The notes: generated by a model not told the origin, from the sequence alone. A DNA stretch of 64,000 nt from Streptomyces geranii (GCF_002954775.1 NZ_KZ672952.1:500883-564882); one strand, 5' to 3'. Counted from the stretch's first letter, positions 50,923 through 60,291 are shown. A program made the numbers and translations.

Positions 50923-51993
50923 ATGACCACCAGAGCCGAGAGCGGCGGCGCCGAGGACCGGAGCGATCCGGGGCTCGCCGCGATCATGAGCGAGCGGCGC
51001 CGGCTGATCAACCTCGGCTACCGGCTCCTCGGGTCCCTCGCCGACGCCGAGGACGTCGTACAGGAGACCTACGCCCGCTGGTACGCCCTGTCCGTGCGGG
51101 AGCAGCGGGCCATCGAGTCGCCCGGTGCCTGGCTGACGACGGTCGCGGGCCGTATCTGTCTGAACCTGCTCGGTTCGGCGCGGGCCAGACGGGAGACGTA
51201 CGTCGGCGACTGGATCCCGGAGCCGGTGCCCGAGCCCACGGAGTGGATCACCGGGTGTTCCGGCGCCGCCGGGACCGACCCTGCCGATCGGATCACCCTC
51301 GACGAGTCGGTGACGATGGCCTTCCTGGTCGTCCTGGACGCGATGACCCCGGCCGAGCGCGTCGCGTTCGTGCTGCACGACGTCTTCCGCTACCCCTTCG
51401 GCGAGGTCGCGGAGATCGTCGGCCGTACGCCCGCGGCCTGCCGTCAACTGGCGTCCTCCGCCCGCCGCCGGGTCCGCGGCGCGCAGGCGCCGGCGGCGGT
51501 CCCGAGCACCGAACAGGCGGGCATCGTCCGGCGGTTCAGGACGGCATGGGAGGCGAAGGACATCGAGGCGCTGGTCGGTCTGCTCGACCCGGACGCCACC
51601 GCGACCGCCGACGGCGGCGGGCTGGCCGTCACGCACGCGCACCCGCTCGTGGGCGCCGAGCGCATCGCCGGTGCGTACGCCGAGATCGCGCGGGTGGCTG
51701 GCGACCGTACGACGTTCGTGGAGTGCACGGTCAACGGCCTGCCCGGCCTGGTCGCCTACCAGGACGGCACGGTCGCGACCGTGTTCGCGTTCGAGATCGC
51801 GGGCGACCGGATCAGCCGCATCTGGGCGGTGCGCAACCCCCAGAAGCTCCGCCCCTGGCTGACCGGTGAACCGGGCCGGACCGAGGACCCGACCGACGGC
51901 GCGACCGACAACTCGACCGGGGGTCCGACCGACGGCTCGACCGGAGGCTCTGCCGACAGCGAATCTGCCGCAGGCCGAGAAACGGGCCGCTGA
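50923..51993 (+). CDS. ECF41-family sigma factor with SnoaL-like C-terminal domain
   Basis: A 356-residue sigma factor. Sigma-2 includes [20 protein letters not shown] and sigma-4 [20 protein letters not shown]. The ECF41 hallmarks are present: WIPEP in the linker, then DGGG and NPQKL in a SnoaL-like extension that tunes activity without an anti-sigma factor. About 45 extra C-terminal residues form a Thr/Asp/Gly/Ser-rich tail with PTDG and TGG units. It probably drives its own gene and the divergent SnoaL-LUD gene. Confidence 0.9.
   Translation: MTTRAESGGAEDRSDPGLAAIMSERRRLINLGYRLLGSLADAEDVVQETYARWYALSVREQRAIESPGAWLTTVAGRICLNLLGSARARRETYVGDWIPEPVPEPTEWITGCSGAAGTDPADRITLDESVTMAFLVVLDAMTPAERVAFVLHDVFRYPFGEVAEIVGRTPAACRQLASSARRRVRGAQAPAAVPSTEQAGIVRRFRTAWEAKDIEALVGLLDPDATATADGGGLAVTHAHPLVGAERIAGAYAEIARVAGDRTTFVECTVNGLPGLVAYQDGTVATVFAFEIAGDRISRIWAVRNPQKLRPWLTGEPGRTEDPTDGATDNSTGGPTDGSTGGSADSESAAGRETGR
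51949..51978. promoter_or_regulatory. PopR-type operator region upstream of clpP3
   Basis: TCTGCC occurs at 51949 and 51964. The second, TCTGCC-GCA-GGCCGA, is one mismatch from the TCTGCC-n3-GGCAGA element I recall for PopR. It lies inside the 3' end of the sigma factor gene, about 110 bases before clpP3. Confidence 0.5.
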
Positions 51994-52090
51994 CGCCGGA
52001 CCGGGCCGAGAGTGGGGAGTGCGGGGCGATCCGCCGTACGACGCCCCGCGCACCCCCATCTCCATCTCCATCTCTCACCCAGGAGCCCTC

Positions 52091-52750
52091 ATGTCCCCAC
52101 TCACCGCCGCCGGTCTCCGGCCGACGGCCCTGCTGCCCCGGGCCGAGGAGGGCGACACCCCGCCCTCCCGGTTCGACGACCAGCTGGCCGCCCAACTCCT
52201 CGCCCAGCGCATCGTGTTCCTCGGCACGCAGGTCGACGAGGTCTCCGCGAACCGGATCTGCGCCCAGCTGCTCCTGCTGTCGGCGGAGGACCCGCGCACC
52301 GACATCAGCCTGTACATCAACAGCCCCGGCGGCTCGGTCACTGCGGGCCTCGCCATCTACGACACCATGCAGCTGATCCCGAACGACGTGTCCACGCTCG
52401 CCATGGGATTCGCGGCCAGCATGGGCCAGTTCCTGCTCAGCGTGGGCGCGGCGGGCAAGCGGTACGCACTCCCCAACGCGCGGATCATGATGCACCAGCC
52501 GTCGGCCGGGATCGGCGGCACCACCGCCGACATCGAGATCCAGGCGGAGAACCTGGAATTCACCAAGCGGACCGTCGAGCGGATCACCGCCCGGCACACC
52601 GGCCAGAGCGAGGAGACGATCTCCCGGGACGGCGACCGCGACCGCTGGTTCACGGCCGAACAGGCCCAGGAGTACGGCATGGTGGACCAGGTCGTCGGCT
52701 CGCTGACCGATGTGCGCCCGGCCGGCGCCCGACGACGGATGGGGCTCTGA
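52091..52750 (+). CDS. clpP3: ClpP-family protease subunit (ClpP3-like)
   Basis: A 219-residue ClpP with a complete catalytic triad: S110 (GFAASMGQF), H135 (IMMHQP) and D184 (DGDRDRWF). A propeptide-like N-terminal extension precedes [23 protein letters not shown] precedes the ATG. It is followed by a second clpP gene after one base, with a convergent XRE regulator gene beyond. That is the clpP3-clpP4-popR arrangement of Streptomyces, which is induced when ClpP1P2 is lacking. Confidence 0.9.
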   Translation: MSPLTAAGLRPTALLPRAEEGDTPPSRFDDQLAAQLLAQRIVFLGTQVDEVSANRICAQLLLLSAEDPRTDISLYINSPGGSVTAGLAIYDTMQLIPNDVSTLAMGFAASMGQFLLSVGAAGKRYALPNARIMMHQPSAGIGGTTADIEIQAENLEFTKRTVERITARHTGQSEETISRDGDRDRWFTAEQAQEYGMVDQVVGSLTDVRPAGARRRMGL

Positions 52751-52751
52751 C

Positions 52752-53354
52752 ATGGGGACGTACACGATTCCGAACGTCGTCGAGCGCACCCCGCAGGGCG
52801 AGCGGTCGTACGACGTGTTCAGCCGGCTGCTCGCCGAGCGGATCATCTTCCTCGGCACCGAGATCGACGACGGCGTCGCCAACGTCGTCATCGCGCAACT
52901 CCTGCATCTGGAGGCGTCGTCGCCGGAGAACGAGATCGCGATCTACATCAACTCGCCCGGCGGCTCGTTCACTTCGCTGATGGCGATCTACGACACGATG
53001 ACGTACGTCCAGGCGCCGATCTCGACGTTCTGCGTCGGCCAGGCGGCCTCGACGGCGGCCGTGCTGCTGGCCGGGGGCGATCCCGGGCGCCGGTTCGTCC
53101 TGGAGCACGCGCGGGTGCTGCTCGGCCAGCCGGCCAGCGGCGGACACCGGGGCATGGTCTCCGACCTGGCCGTGCAGGCCAGGGAGATGGTCCGGATCCG
53201 CGCGCAGGTCGAGGAGGTGCTCTCCCGGCACACGCACCACGACGTGACGACACTGCGCGCGGACATGGACCGCGACAAGGTGTTCACCGCCCCGGAGGCG
53301 GTGGCGTACGGCCTCGCCGACGAGGTGGTGAGCCGCCGCCTGGTCAGGGCCTGA
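52752..53354 (+). CDS. clpP4: ClpP-family subunit lacking the catalytic histidine (ClpP4-like)
   Basis: A 200-residue ClpP. The nucleophile S100 (GQAASTAAV) and an Asp (D175) remain. The position of the catalytic His is glycine: HQP of ClpP3 reads LLGQP here (G125). Neighbouring H119 and H132 lie elsewhere in the alignment. The oxyanion GG (NSPGGSFTS) and handle region are normal. It may be a structural partner that forms mixed rings with ClpP3. It is the second gene of the operon. Confidence 0.9.
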   Translation: MGTYTIPNVVERTPQGERSYDVFSRLLAERIIFLGTEIDDGVANVVIAQLLHLEASSPENEIAIYINSPGGSFTSLMAIYDTMTYVQAPISTFCVGQAASTAAVLLAGGDPGRRFVLEHARVLLGQPASGGHRGMVSDLAVQAREMVRIRAQVEEVLSRHTHHDVTTLRADMDRDKVFTAPEAVAYGLADEVVSRRLVRA

Positions 53355-53370
53355 CCGGTCCTGTGGCCGG

Positions 53371-53796
53371 CTAGGCGGCCAGGCAGAGACCGTTGTACGG
53401 CGTACCAGTGGTCGTCCGCGCACGGGTACGGCTCCTGGTGTACTGCCGGGTCAGCTCGCTCTGGGCCAGGGACAGCAGGTCGCCCAGGCCCAGGCCGAGG
53501 GCGTGGGCGGCTGCCGCGAGGACCTCCGAGGAGGCCTCCTTGCGGCCCCGCTCCAGCTCGGACAGGTACGGCATGGAGATCCTGGCCGCGTCGGCCACGT
53601 CCTTCAACGTACGCTCCTGCGCGAGCCGTTCGCGGCGCAGGACGTCGCCGACCAGGTCACGGAAGAGCGGCTCCTTGGGTGTGGGCGTCGGCGGGGCCAC
53701 CGGAGCGGCGGCCGGGGCCGGTGCGGGCGTGGTCCTCGGGCGCAGCGGGATGACGCGGGCCTGGTCGGGCGCTCGGTTCGGCGCTTGATTGCTCAC
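53371..53796 (-). CDS. popR: XRE-family regulator PopR
   Basis: A 141-residue regulator. After a Pro/Ala-rich leader (residues 15-40) comes an XRE HTH (TLKDVADAARISMPYLSELE). The protein ends in GLCLAA. PopR of S. lividans activates clpP3-clpP4 and is itself degraded by ClpP1P2 through C-terminal alanines, so this end fits a degron. It starts at a GTG and is convergent with clpP4. Confidence 0.85.
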   Translation of the reverse strand: MSNQAPNRAPDQARVIPLRPRTTPAPAPAAAPVAPPTPTPKEPLFRDLVGDVLRRERLAQERTLKDVADAARISMPYLSELERGRKEASSEVLAAAAHALGLGLGDLLSLAQSELTRQYTRSRTRARTTTGTPYNGLCLAA

Positions 53797-53894
53797 CCCT
53801 TCAGCCTAAAAGCCGTCGCTTCCGGGGCAAGGGATCGGCATTCTGCCCTGGGTGGAATCACCGGGCGGGGCGAACAGAGGCCGAAGGGGCGAGC

Positions 53895-54671
53895 ATGCTG
53901 CGGGACACTTTCGACGAGGCGGCGGAGCTGTACGACAAGGCCCGCCCGCGCTATCCGCGGGCCCTGGTGGCCGATCTGGCCCGCGCGGCAGGGCTCGGGC
54001 CGGGCAGCCGCGTCCTGGAGATCGCGCCGGGCACCGGTCAACTGACCGTCCCGCTCGCCGAGTTGGGCTGCCGGATCACGGCCGTCGAGCTGGGGCCGTC
54101 CATGGCCGCCGTGGCCTGGCACAATCTGCGGGACTTCCCGCTCGCCGAGGTGACGGTCGCCGACTTCGACCGGTGGACGCCGCCGTCCGAGCCGTTCGAC
54201 CTGGCCGTCGTGGCGACCGCGTTCCACTGGCTCGACCCGGCGACCCGGCTGCCCAGGGCGGCCAGGGCGCTGCGGCCCGGCGGCACGTTCGCCGTCGTCA
54301 CCACCCACCACGTCAAGGGCGGCACCGTCGACTTCTTCGAGCGGGTGCAGCGCTGCTACGAGCAGTGGGACCCGGCCACCCCGCCCGACCTGCGGCAGGT
54401 CGACGAGGCCGACACCGCGACGGACACCGCCGAGTGGGACCGCTCCGAGCACTTCGGCGAGGTCACCGTCCGGCGCCACGCCCAGGACATCGCGTACACC
54501 GTCGACGAGTACATCGACGTCCTGCTCACCTACTCGAACCACCGCGCCCTCGACGCCCCCTCGCGCCACGGCCTGCTCACCTGCGTCCGGGACCTGATCG
54601 AGACGCGGTACGACGGCCGGCTCACCAAGCGCTACCTCCACGAGCTGATCACCGTGCCCCGGCTCACCTGA
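53895..54671 (+). CDS. Class I SAM-dependent methyltransferase
   Basis: A 258-residue methyltransferase. The SAM motif I is VLEIAPGTGQL; AVELGPSMAAVA is the acidic loop, and AFHWLDPATRL a typical post-motif. The end (RYLHELITVPRLT) matches a common actinobacterial group of unknown substrate. GGGGC precedes the ATG. It lies between popR and the sigma factor gene, an insertion relative to the arrangement I recall from S. coelicolor. Confidence 0.87.
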   Translation: MLRDTFDEAAELYDKARPRYPRALVADLARAAGLGPGSRVLEIAPGTGQLTVPLAELGCRITAVELGPSMAAVAWHNLRDFPLAEVTVADFDRWTPPSEPFDLAVVATAFHWLDPATRLPRAARALRPGGTFAVVTTHHVKGGTVDFFERVQRCYEQWDPATPPDLRQVDEADTATDTAEWDRSEHFGEVTVRRHAQDIAYTVDEYIDVLLTYSNHRALDAPSRHGLLTCVRDLIETRYDGRLTKRYLHELITVPRLT

Positions 54672-54847
54672 GCGCGCGGACGGGTCCGCTACGCCGATCC
54701 CCCGACCGGTGCCCGGCAATCGGCCCACGGTGTCTACGCCGTCTCCCGGGGCGCTGCCACACTCCTTACCGGCAGGTCAACACCGGTTGGTCTGTGGGCT
54801 TTTCACACCCGACGTCCACCCGTCTCCAGTAGGGAACATCACATGTG

Positions 54848-54872
54848 GCATGCCCGGCGTCGGACCGGGTAA
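54848..54872 (+). promoter_or_regulatory. SigB-type promoter upstream of the sigma factor gene
   Basis: GCAT, 15 bases, then GGGTAA. This is close to the SigB-family consensus GNNT-n14-16-GGGTAY and would make the sigma gene a member of its own cascade. Confidence 0.45.
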
Positions 54873-54933
54873 GCGCATTCCGGAACGGTTCCATCGTCCG
54901 TAGCGTGATGTTTCTGGGGAGAGGTAACAGGTA

Positions 54934-55821
54934 ATGGACACCGCCATGATCCGGTCGAAGTCAGAGGTCGTCGAGGACACCGCTGGGACCAGGACGGGTG
55001 ACGCCCCACTGCCCGGAGTACCCGAACCTCGAAAGGTGGCACCGCGTGACGCGCGCGAGCTGTCCCGCCAGTTCTTCCGGCGGCTGACGGAGCTCGAAGA
55101 GGGCACGCACGAGCATCAGTACGCGCGCAACACGCTCATCGAGATGAACATGTCGCTCGTGCGGTTCGCCGCCGGGCGTTTCCGGGGCCGCGGCGACGAC
55201 ATGGAGGACATCGTCCAGGTCGGGATGATCGGTCTGATCAAGGCCATCGACCGGTTCGAGCTGTCCCGTGAGGTGGAGTTCACGTCGTTCGCGCTGCCGT
55301 ACATCATCGGCGAGATCAAGCGCTTCTTCCGCGACACGACCTGGGCGGTGCATGTACCGCGCCGGCTGCAGGAGTTGCGCGTCGAGCTGGCCAAGGCCCG
55401 TGAGGAGCTGGCGAGCAGGCTGGACCGCGAACCGACGGTCGCCGAGCTGGCCACGCTGATGAACCTGCCCGAGAACGAGGTCGTCGAGGGCCAGATTGCC
55501 TCCAACGGCTACAACTCCTCTTCGCTGGACGCCGCGCTGACCGGCGACGGCTCCGAGAGCGGCGAAGCCGTGCTGGCCGACTTCATCGGCGTCGAGGAGC
55601 ACGGGATGCGGCTGGTCGAGGACTTCCAGTCGCTGGCCCCGCTGCTCGCCGAACTCAGCGACCGCGACCGGCGGATCATCCATCTGCGGTTCGTCGAGGA
55701 GGCCACCCAGGCGGAGATCGGTGAGCTGCTCGGCTGCTCGCAGATGCATGTGTCCCGGCTGATCAAGCGCATCATCACGCAGCTGCGCGAGGGCATGCTC
55801 GGCGAACTCGACTACGCCTGA
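54934..55821 (+). CDS. sigL: SigB/SigF-family sigma factor (SigL-like)
   Basis: A 295-residue stress sigma factor. Region 2 reads DDMEDIVQVGMIGLIKAIDR and FTSFALPYIIGEIKRFFRD. Region 4 reads QAEIGELLGCSQMHVSRLIK. The neighbourhood (clpP3, clpP4, popR, then this gene) matches what I recall around SCO7278 sigL of S. coelicolor, which is the basis of the symbol. A convergent RsbW-like kinase gene follows and may encode its anti-sigma factor. Confidence 0.82.
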   Translation: MDTAMIRSKSEVVEDTAGTRTGDAPLPGVPEPRKVAPRDARELSRQFFRRLTELEEGTHEHQYARNTLIEMNMSLVRFAAGRFRGRGDDMEDIVQVGMIGLIKAIDRFELSREVEFTSFALPYIIGEIKRFFRDTTWAVHVPRRLQELRVELAKAREELASRLDREPTVAELATLMNLPENEVVEGQIASNGYNSSSLDAALTGDGSESGEAVLADFIGVEEHGMRLVEDFQSLAPLLAELSDRDRRIIHLRFVEEATQAEIGELLGCSQMHVSRLIKRIITQLREGMLGELDYA

Positions 55822-55862
55822 CCGGTCACTGGACCACGCCTGACCGATCGGGCGGCCGGCCA

Positions 55863-55899
55863 CGAGGCAGGCGCAGTGCGGACTACTGCGCCTGCCTCG
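55863..55899. terminator. Bidirectional terminator between convergent genes
   Basis: Perfect 15-base arms (CGAGGCAGGCGCAGT and ACTGCGCCTGCCTCG) with a 7-base loop. The right arm overlaps the last codons of the RsbW-like gene. Confidence 0.75.
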
Positions 55900-56398
55900 C
55901 CGGTTGCGCGGACACCGGCTGCGCCGACGGCCGGCCGCCGCCCTGCTTACCGGCACTCTGCCTGCCGGCTCCCTGGTTGAACGGCAGCACGGCCCGGACG
56001 TACTTGCCGACCGGCACCCTGCGCGCGGTCACCTCGATGGCGAGCGCGTGCACGATCTCCAGGCCGTGCCGCCCGATCCGTTCCGGATCCCGGGGATAGC
56101 GCAGCGGCAGCGCGGCGCTGCTGTCGTACACCGACACCGTCACGGCGCTGTCCGTGCCCTCCAGTTCGAGGACGTACGGCCCATGGCTGTGCCGCTCCGC
56201 GTTGGTGACCAACTCGCTGACCACCAACACCAGTTCACCGTCGGCACGTCTGTCGCCCGGGGTGCGCCCCCGCTGCCTCAGCTGTTCCAGGAAACGCTCG
56301 GCGAAGGCGCGGGCCTCCGCGATACAGCCCGGCTCGCCGGTGAAGTGCGTCGCCCGTCGCAGCGGCTCGACGGGGACGTCGAAACCAGTCTGTGTCAC
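55883..56398 (-). CDS. RsbW/SpoIIAB-type ATP-binding protein
   Basis: A 171-residue GHKL ATPase domain. The N-box reads LVVSELVTNAERHS, and ERIGRHGLEIVHALA is the G-box region. Such proteins act as anti-sigma kinases in Streptomyces. The C-terminal 30 residues are Gly/Gln/Ala-rich and low-complexity. I chose the GTG at 56398; a TTG four codons upstream is possible and neither has an ideal ribosome site. It is convergent with the SigB-family sigma gene and is a candidate partner of that factor. Confidence 0.8.
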   Translation of the reverse strand: MTQTGFDVPVEPLRRATHFTGEPGCIAEARAFAERFLEQLRQRGRTPGDRRADGELVLVVSELVTNAERHSHGPYVLELEGTDSAVTVSVYDSSAALPLRYPRDPERIGRHGLEIVHALAIEVTARRVPVGKYVRAVLPFNQGAGRQSAGKQGGGRPSAQPVSAQPARQAQ

Positions 56399-56542
56399 TG
56401 CTCCGCCCAAATGCTCGGTGATGCGTTCGTTCTCTTTCGGTGACCGGATCCTTGCGGACCCGGCCGCATCACTGCTCGTACCCCGAGCCGCGCGCCGCAG
56501 TCCCCCCGTCCCCGGAGGCGAGATTTCGCCCCTGCCGGAACC

Positions 56543-57856
56543 TCAGTAGGAGGGCGTGCTCGCGGAGAGGCTGCCGGCGGGCGCGGACTCCGGCGACCCG
56601 GCGGCCGAGGAGGGCGGTTGGACGGCCGGGGACGAGGAGGAGGGCGCGCTGCTCGACACGGGCGGGCAGGGCGTGGCCGACGGGCTCGCGGAGTCCGGTG
56701 CGGCCGGCGAGGCGGGCGAGGCGGGGGGCGAGGACACGCACGGCACCGGTGAGGAGGGCGGCACCAGACCGGGCGCCGGGGAGGTGGGCTCCGAGGACTC
56801 CGGCGAGGGCGTGGTCGAACTCTCCGAAGGACTCGCCGACGGGCTGCTCACCGAGGGGCTCGGCTGCTCGACCGGCGGGTCGGTCTTCCGGTCCTTGCCA
56901 CCGGTGTCGCCCGGGTGCCGGCGGAACCAGTCGCGGTGGTCGGGGTCGTAGACGACGAAGATGTTGACGACGGTGACGGCGGGCGCCACGTAGACGACGT
57001 TCGAGGTGCGGTACGAGGCCCACTTGTCGCCCGTCGTCCGCGTGGCGCTCTGCTGCCGTACCGGGTCGGTGAGCGGGTTGCCGCAGGCGCAGCGCACCCG
57101 CGGTCGGCCGCGGTCGTCGACGAGGACGGCCGTGCCGGTCTGGAGGACGGCCTGGTAGCTGGTGGCGGCGGAGTCGCGGTAGCCGTGGTTGGTGACGCGG
57201 GTGTCCATGCGCAGCTGTACGGGGGTGAGTGAGCGCAGGTAGGCGGGTACCCCGGCCGGTTCGAGGCCGAGGACCGAGGCGAAGGCGCCGTTCTTCGCGG
57301 GGGCCGTGCCGAGCACCCGGATCTGCTTCTCCACGTCGCAGCTGGCGACCTTGCGGGTGCCGCCGTAGAGGCCGGCCGCGCCGCCGTCCACGCGTCGTAC
57401 GACGTTCGCGGTGGCTGTGTCGGTGACGGTGGGGGGGGCGGCCGGTGGGGCGGAGCTGTCCTTGGCGGTGGACTCGGTGAAGGGGTCGGGTCCGGACTTG
57501 TCGGCGGCCTGGAGGAAGACCTCTCCGTCCGCCCGGCCGGAGGAGCCGCCGTCGGGGCGGGTGAGGACGACGGCCAGGGCGACGGCGGCCACGACTGCGG
57601 TGGCGAGCACGGCGATCCTGGGCACGGACCGCCACCAGGGCCGGTCGCGGTCGGGATCCGGTCCCGTACCGCCCCCGCCCGGCCCGCCGCTGCCGTCCCC
57701 GCCGCCGGAGGGCGGCTCGGCGGGCGGCCGGGAGGGCGGGCCCGCGGGTGGCTGCGAGGGGCCCGACAGCGGGCCGGAGGGCGGTCCTGTGGGGCGGTCG
57801 GAGGACGGCTGATCGACGCTCACGGGCTCTTCTTCCGACGTGGGCTCCTGCGGCAC
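56543..57856 (-). CDS. DUF6777-type membrane protein
   Basis: A 437-residue protein. The Pro/Gly-rich cytoplasmic N-terminus (residues 1-72) leads into one membrane helix (IAVLATAVVAAVALAVVL). The extracellular domain of about 220 residues contains CDVEKQIRVLG, YLRSLTPVQLRMDTRVTNHG and RCACGNPL. A Ser/Pro/Ala-rich tail of more than 100 residues, wall-spanning in character, ends the protein. The family is common in Streptomyces and uncharacterised. It is divergent from the streptophobe gene. Confidence 0.75.
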   Translation of the reverse strand: MPQEPTSEEEPVSVDQPSSDRPTGPPSGPLSGPSQPPAGPPSRPPAEPPSGGGDGSGGPGGGGTGPDPDRDRPWWRSVPRIAVLATAVVAAVALAVVLTRPDGGSSGRADGEVFLQAADKSGPDPFTESTAKDSSAPPAAPPTVTDTATANVVRRVDGGAAGLYGGTRKVASCDVEKQIRVLGTAPAKNGAFASVLGLEPAGVPAYLRSLTPVQLRMDTRVTNHGYRDSAATSYQAVLQTGTAVLVDDRGRPRVRCACGNPLTDPVRQQSATRTTGDKWASYRTSNVVYVAPAVTVVNIFVVYDPDHRDWFRRHPGDTGGKDRKTDPPVEQPSPSVSSPSASPSESSTTPSPESSEPTSPAPGLVPPSSPVPCVSSPPASPASPAAPDSASPSATPCPPVSSSAPSSSSPAVQPPSSAAGSPESAPAGSLSASTPSY

Positions 57857-57985
57857 TCACCCCGTTTCATGCCGCTTTCTTCCACAACGTGCCCATTGTG
57901 CGCCCCGGCCCCGGGCCGCCCGCAAGCGGAGGCCCGGACCGCTCCCGACAGGCGGCGGGCCCGAGTGCTGCTTAGCGTGGGCAGG

Positions 57986-59299
57986 GTGAGCACGCGAACC
58001 CCCGCTCCCGTGCCGACCCTCGCCGCGGAGCGGACCGTCTCCCGGCACGGCTGGGCGCAGGCCCTGGCCGCGGTGCTGACCGGGCTGGCGTCGATGGTGC
58101 TGGTCGCCGGGCTGGGACTGTGGGCGGCGGGAGCGGGCGATCTGCCGGACGGCGCGTTCCCCCGGGTCGTCGCGGCCACCGTCGTCGCGGCGGTCGGCGG
58201 GACCGTCGACCTCACGGGCGACGCCGGGGACCTCGCCGAGACGGCGGGCGGCCTGACCGTGATGCCGCTGTCGGTGACGCTGGTCGGGGCGCTCGTGATC
58301 GGCGCGGGTTTTCTGCGCCCGCTGCGGCACCGGGCGGTCGCCGGGGCGCGCGAACTGGCGGGCTGGGCCGCGCGGATCGCCGTCCTGTGGCTGCTGGGCC
58401 TGGCCGGTCTGGCGTTCGCGGCCCGCCAGTCCTTCGCGGTGTCGCTGGGCGACGGCACGCTCGGCGACATCGGCGACATCCTCGGCGCCTCACCCCAGGT
58501 CGGCTTCGCCACCGACGTGCCGCTGACACTGCTCGCGGGCGTCGCGTGGCTCGCGGGCGTCCTGGCACTGGCCCTGCTGGTCTCGCGCGGGGCCCCGCTG
58601 CCCGCGCGGCTGCTGCGGTTCCAGGAGTCGGTACGTCCGGCCGCGCACGCCATGGTCGTCCTGCTGCTCGCCTTCGTGGCCCTCGGGACGGTGATCGCGC
58701 TGGTCGTGGCGGTGACGCGCGGCCAGCCCGCGCAGTCGCTCGCGCTGGTGCTGCTGGGCATGCCGAACCTGGTCTGGCTGGCGCTCACCACGGGCCTGGG
58801 CGCCACCTGGGAGGGCCGCGTGGACGGCCCCTTCGGCCTGCCGATGCCCCATGTCCTGGACGAGGTCCTGCGCACCGACGACACGGCCACGCTCAACCTG
58901 AACACCCTCGCGGACTTCGACGGCAAGGTGTGGTGGCTGGTCGCGGTCGACGCGGTACTGCTCCTGACCGCCGCGTTCCTGATGGCGGCACGCTCACCGG
59001 CCCGCGTACGGGCCTGGCAGCACGCCGTGCACATGGCGGTCGCGCTCGCGCTCACGGTCCTGATGGTCTGCCTGATCGGCAGGATCTCCGCCCACTACGG
59101 CCTGTCGGTGCTGGGCATCGGCGACCTGGGCGGCAACCTCGGCGGCTCCCTGTTCCTGCGCCCCCACCTGTGGGGCGCGCTGGGTCTGGCCCTGCTGTGG
59201 GGGCTGGTCACCGGGTTCCTGGGAGCACTGCTGGCACGGCCGGTCCATCGGCGGGGCGAGGTCGAGAACCGTCAGCCGGGCCCGACGGCCCGTCGGTGA
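57986..59299 (+). CDS. Streptophobe-family integral membrane protein
   Basis: A 437-residue protein with about 9-10 transmembrane helices and an N-terminal cytoplasmic stretch. It has the ALPRVVA-like loop (DGAFPRVVAATVVAAVGG) and the PNLVWLALTTGLGATW segment of this Streptomyces family of unknown function. I chose the GTG at 57986, preceded by GGGCAGG. Its 3' end overlaps the convergent kinase gene by 28 bases. Confidence 0.78.
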   Translation: MSTRTPAPVPTLAAERTVSRHGWAQALAAVLTGLASMVLVAGLGLWAAGAGDLPDGAFPRVVAATVVAAVGGTVDLTGDAGDLAETAGGLTVMPLSVTLVGALVIGAGFLRPLRHRAVAGARELAGWAARIAVLWLLGLAGLAFAARQSFAVSLGDGTLGDIGDILGASPQVGFATDVPLTLLAGVAWLAGVLALALLVSRGAPLPARLLRFQESVRPAAHAMVVLLLAFVALGTVIALVVAVTRGQPAQSLALVLLGMPNLVWLALTTGLGATWEGRVDGPFGLPMPHVLDEVLRTDDTATLNLNTLADFDGKVWWLVAVDAVLLLTAAFLMAARSPARVRAWQHAVHMAVALALTVLMVCLIGRISAHYGLSVLGIGDLGGNLGGSLFLRPHLWGALGLALLWGLVTGFLGALLARPVHRRGEVENRQPGPTARR

Positions 59300-60291
59300 C
59301 CGTGCCGGGTGAACACCGGCCGGGCCCAGGACGGGGGCCGTGGTGGGCGTTCCTCGGTGGTGGTGGGCAGGTGGACCACCTTTGTGGACGGGTGGCCGGT
59401 GTGTGAGGTGGGGGTCGCGCGGAGGGCGGCGATGAAGTCGAGGCAGGAGTCGTAGCGGTCGTCGGGGGTCTTCGCGAGGGCCTTCGTGAACACCTGGTCG
59501 ACGGCTGCGGGGAGTTCGGGGCGCTGTTCGGTCAACGGCGGTGGTTCGTCGTACTGGTGGGCCCACAGCAGCGCCATGTCGTCGTCGCGTCGGAACGGCG
59601 GGTGGCCCGCAAGGAGTTCGTAGACGACGCAGGCGAAGCCGTAGACGTCGCAGCGGCCGTCGACCGGGCGGCCCGAGATCTGCTCGGGGGCCACATAGTC
59701 GAGCGTGCCGACGAACTGGCCGACCGTCGTGAAGCCGGTCAGCGACAGCGACTTCTTCGTCAGGCCGAAGTCGGTGAGGTAGACGTGCTCGGGGTGGTCG
59801 CTGTCGGTGCCCCGGGCGACCAGGATGTTGCCGGGCTTCACATCCCGGTGGACCAGGCCGTGTTCATGGGCCGCGTCGAGCGCCGAGGCCACCTGGGCGG
59901 CGATCCGGGTCGCGGCCGTGAGCGTCAACGGGCCCTCGCGGTCCAGGAGATGACGCAGGTCGCTGCCCTCGACGTACCGCATGGCGATGTAGAGGACGCC
60001 GTCCGTCTCGTCGGCCTCGAAGACGGGGACGATGTGCGGATGGTCGATCGCGGCGGCCACCCGGGACTCGTGGGTGAAGCGTTTGCGGAAGGTGTCGTTG
60101 CGGGCTAGTTCGGGGGCGAGGAGTTTCAGGGCGACGGTCCGGTCGAGGCGCAGGTCCCTGGCCCGGTAGACCACGGCCATGCCGCCCCGGCCGATCTCCT
60201 CCTCGACCCGGTAGCCCGCGATCTGCCGCCCCAGCAGGTCGGAGTCGCGCCCCGCGTGCGAGCGCGTGTCGCCGTCCCGGTGGCGGGTCAT
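59272..60291 (-). CDS. Serine/threonine protein kinase (PknB-like, soluble)
   Basis: A 339-residue Hanks-type kinase. The glycine loop is IGRGGMAVVYRA, the lysine is in VALKLL, the catalytic loop VHRDVKPGN, then DFGLTKK and VGTLDYVAPEQ. There is no membrane segment. The tail contains STKVVHLPTTTEE, with threonines in a TxVV setting like those of the neighbouring SH3-like protein. The ATG overlaps the stop of that gene (ATGA). With the FHA-ABC transporter it resembles the PknF/Rv1747 pair of mycobacteria. Confidence 0.92.
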   Translation of the reverse strand: MTRHRDGDTRSHAGRDSDLLGRQIAGYRVEEEIGRGGMAVVYRARDLRLDRTVALKLLAPELARNDTFRKRFTHESRVAAAIDHPHIVPVFEADETDGVLYIAMRYVEGSDLRHLLDREGPLTLTAATRIAAQVASALDAAHEHGLVHRDVKPGNILVARGTDSDHPEHVYLTDFGLTKKSLSLTGFTTVGQFVGTLDYVAPEQISGRPVDGRCDVYGFACVVYELLAGHPPFRRDDDMALLWAHQYDEPPPLTEQRPELPAAVDQVFTKALAKTPDDRYDSCLDFIAALRATPTSHTGHPSTKVVHLPTTTEERPPRPPSWARPVFTRHGHRRAVGPG

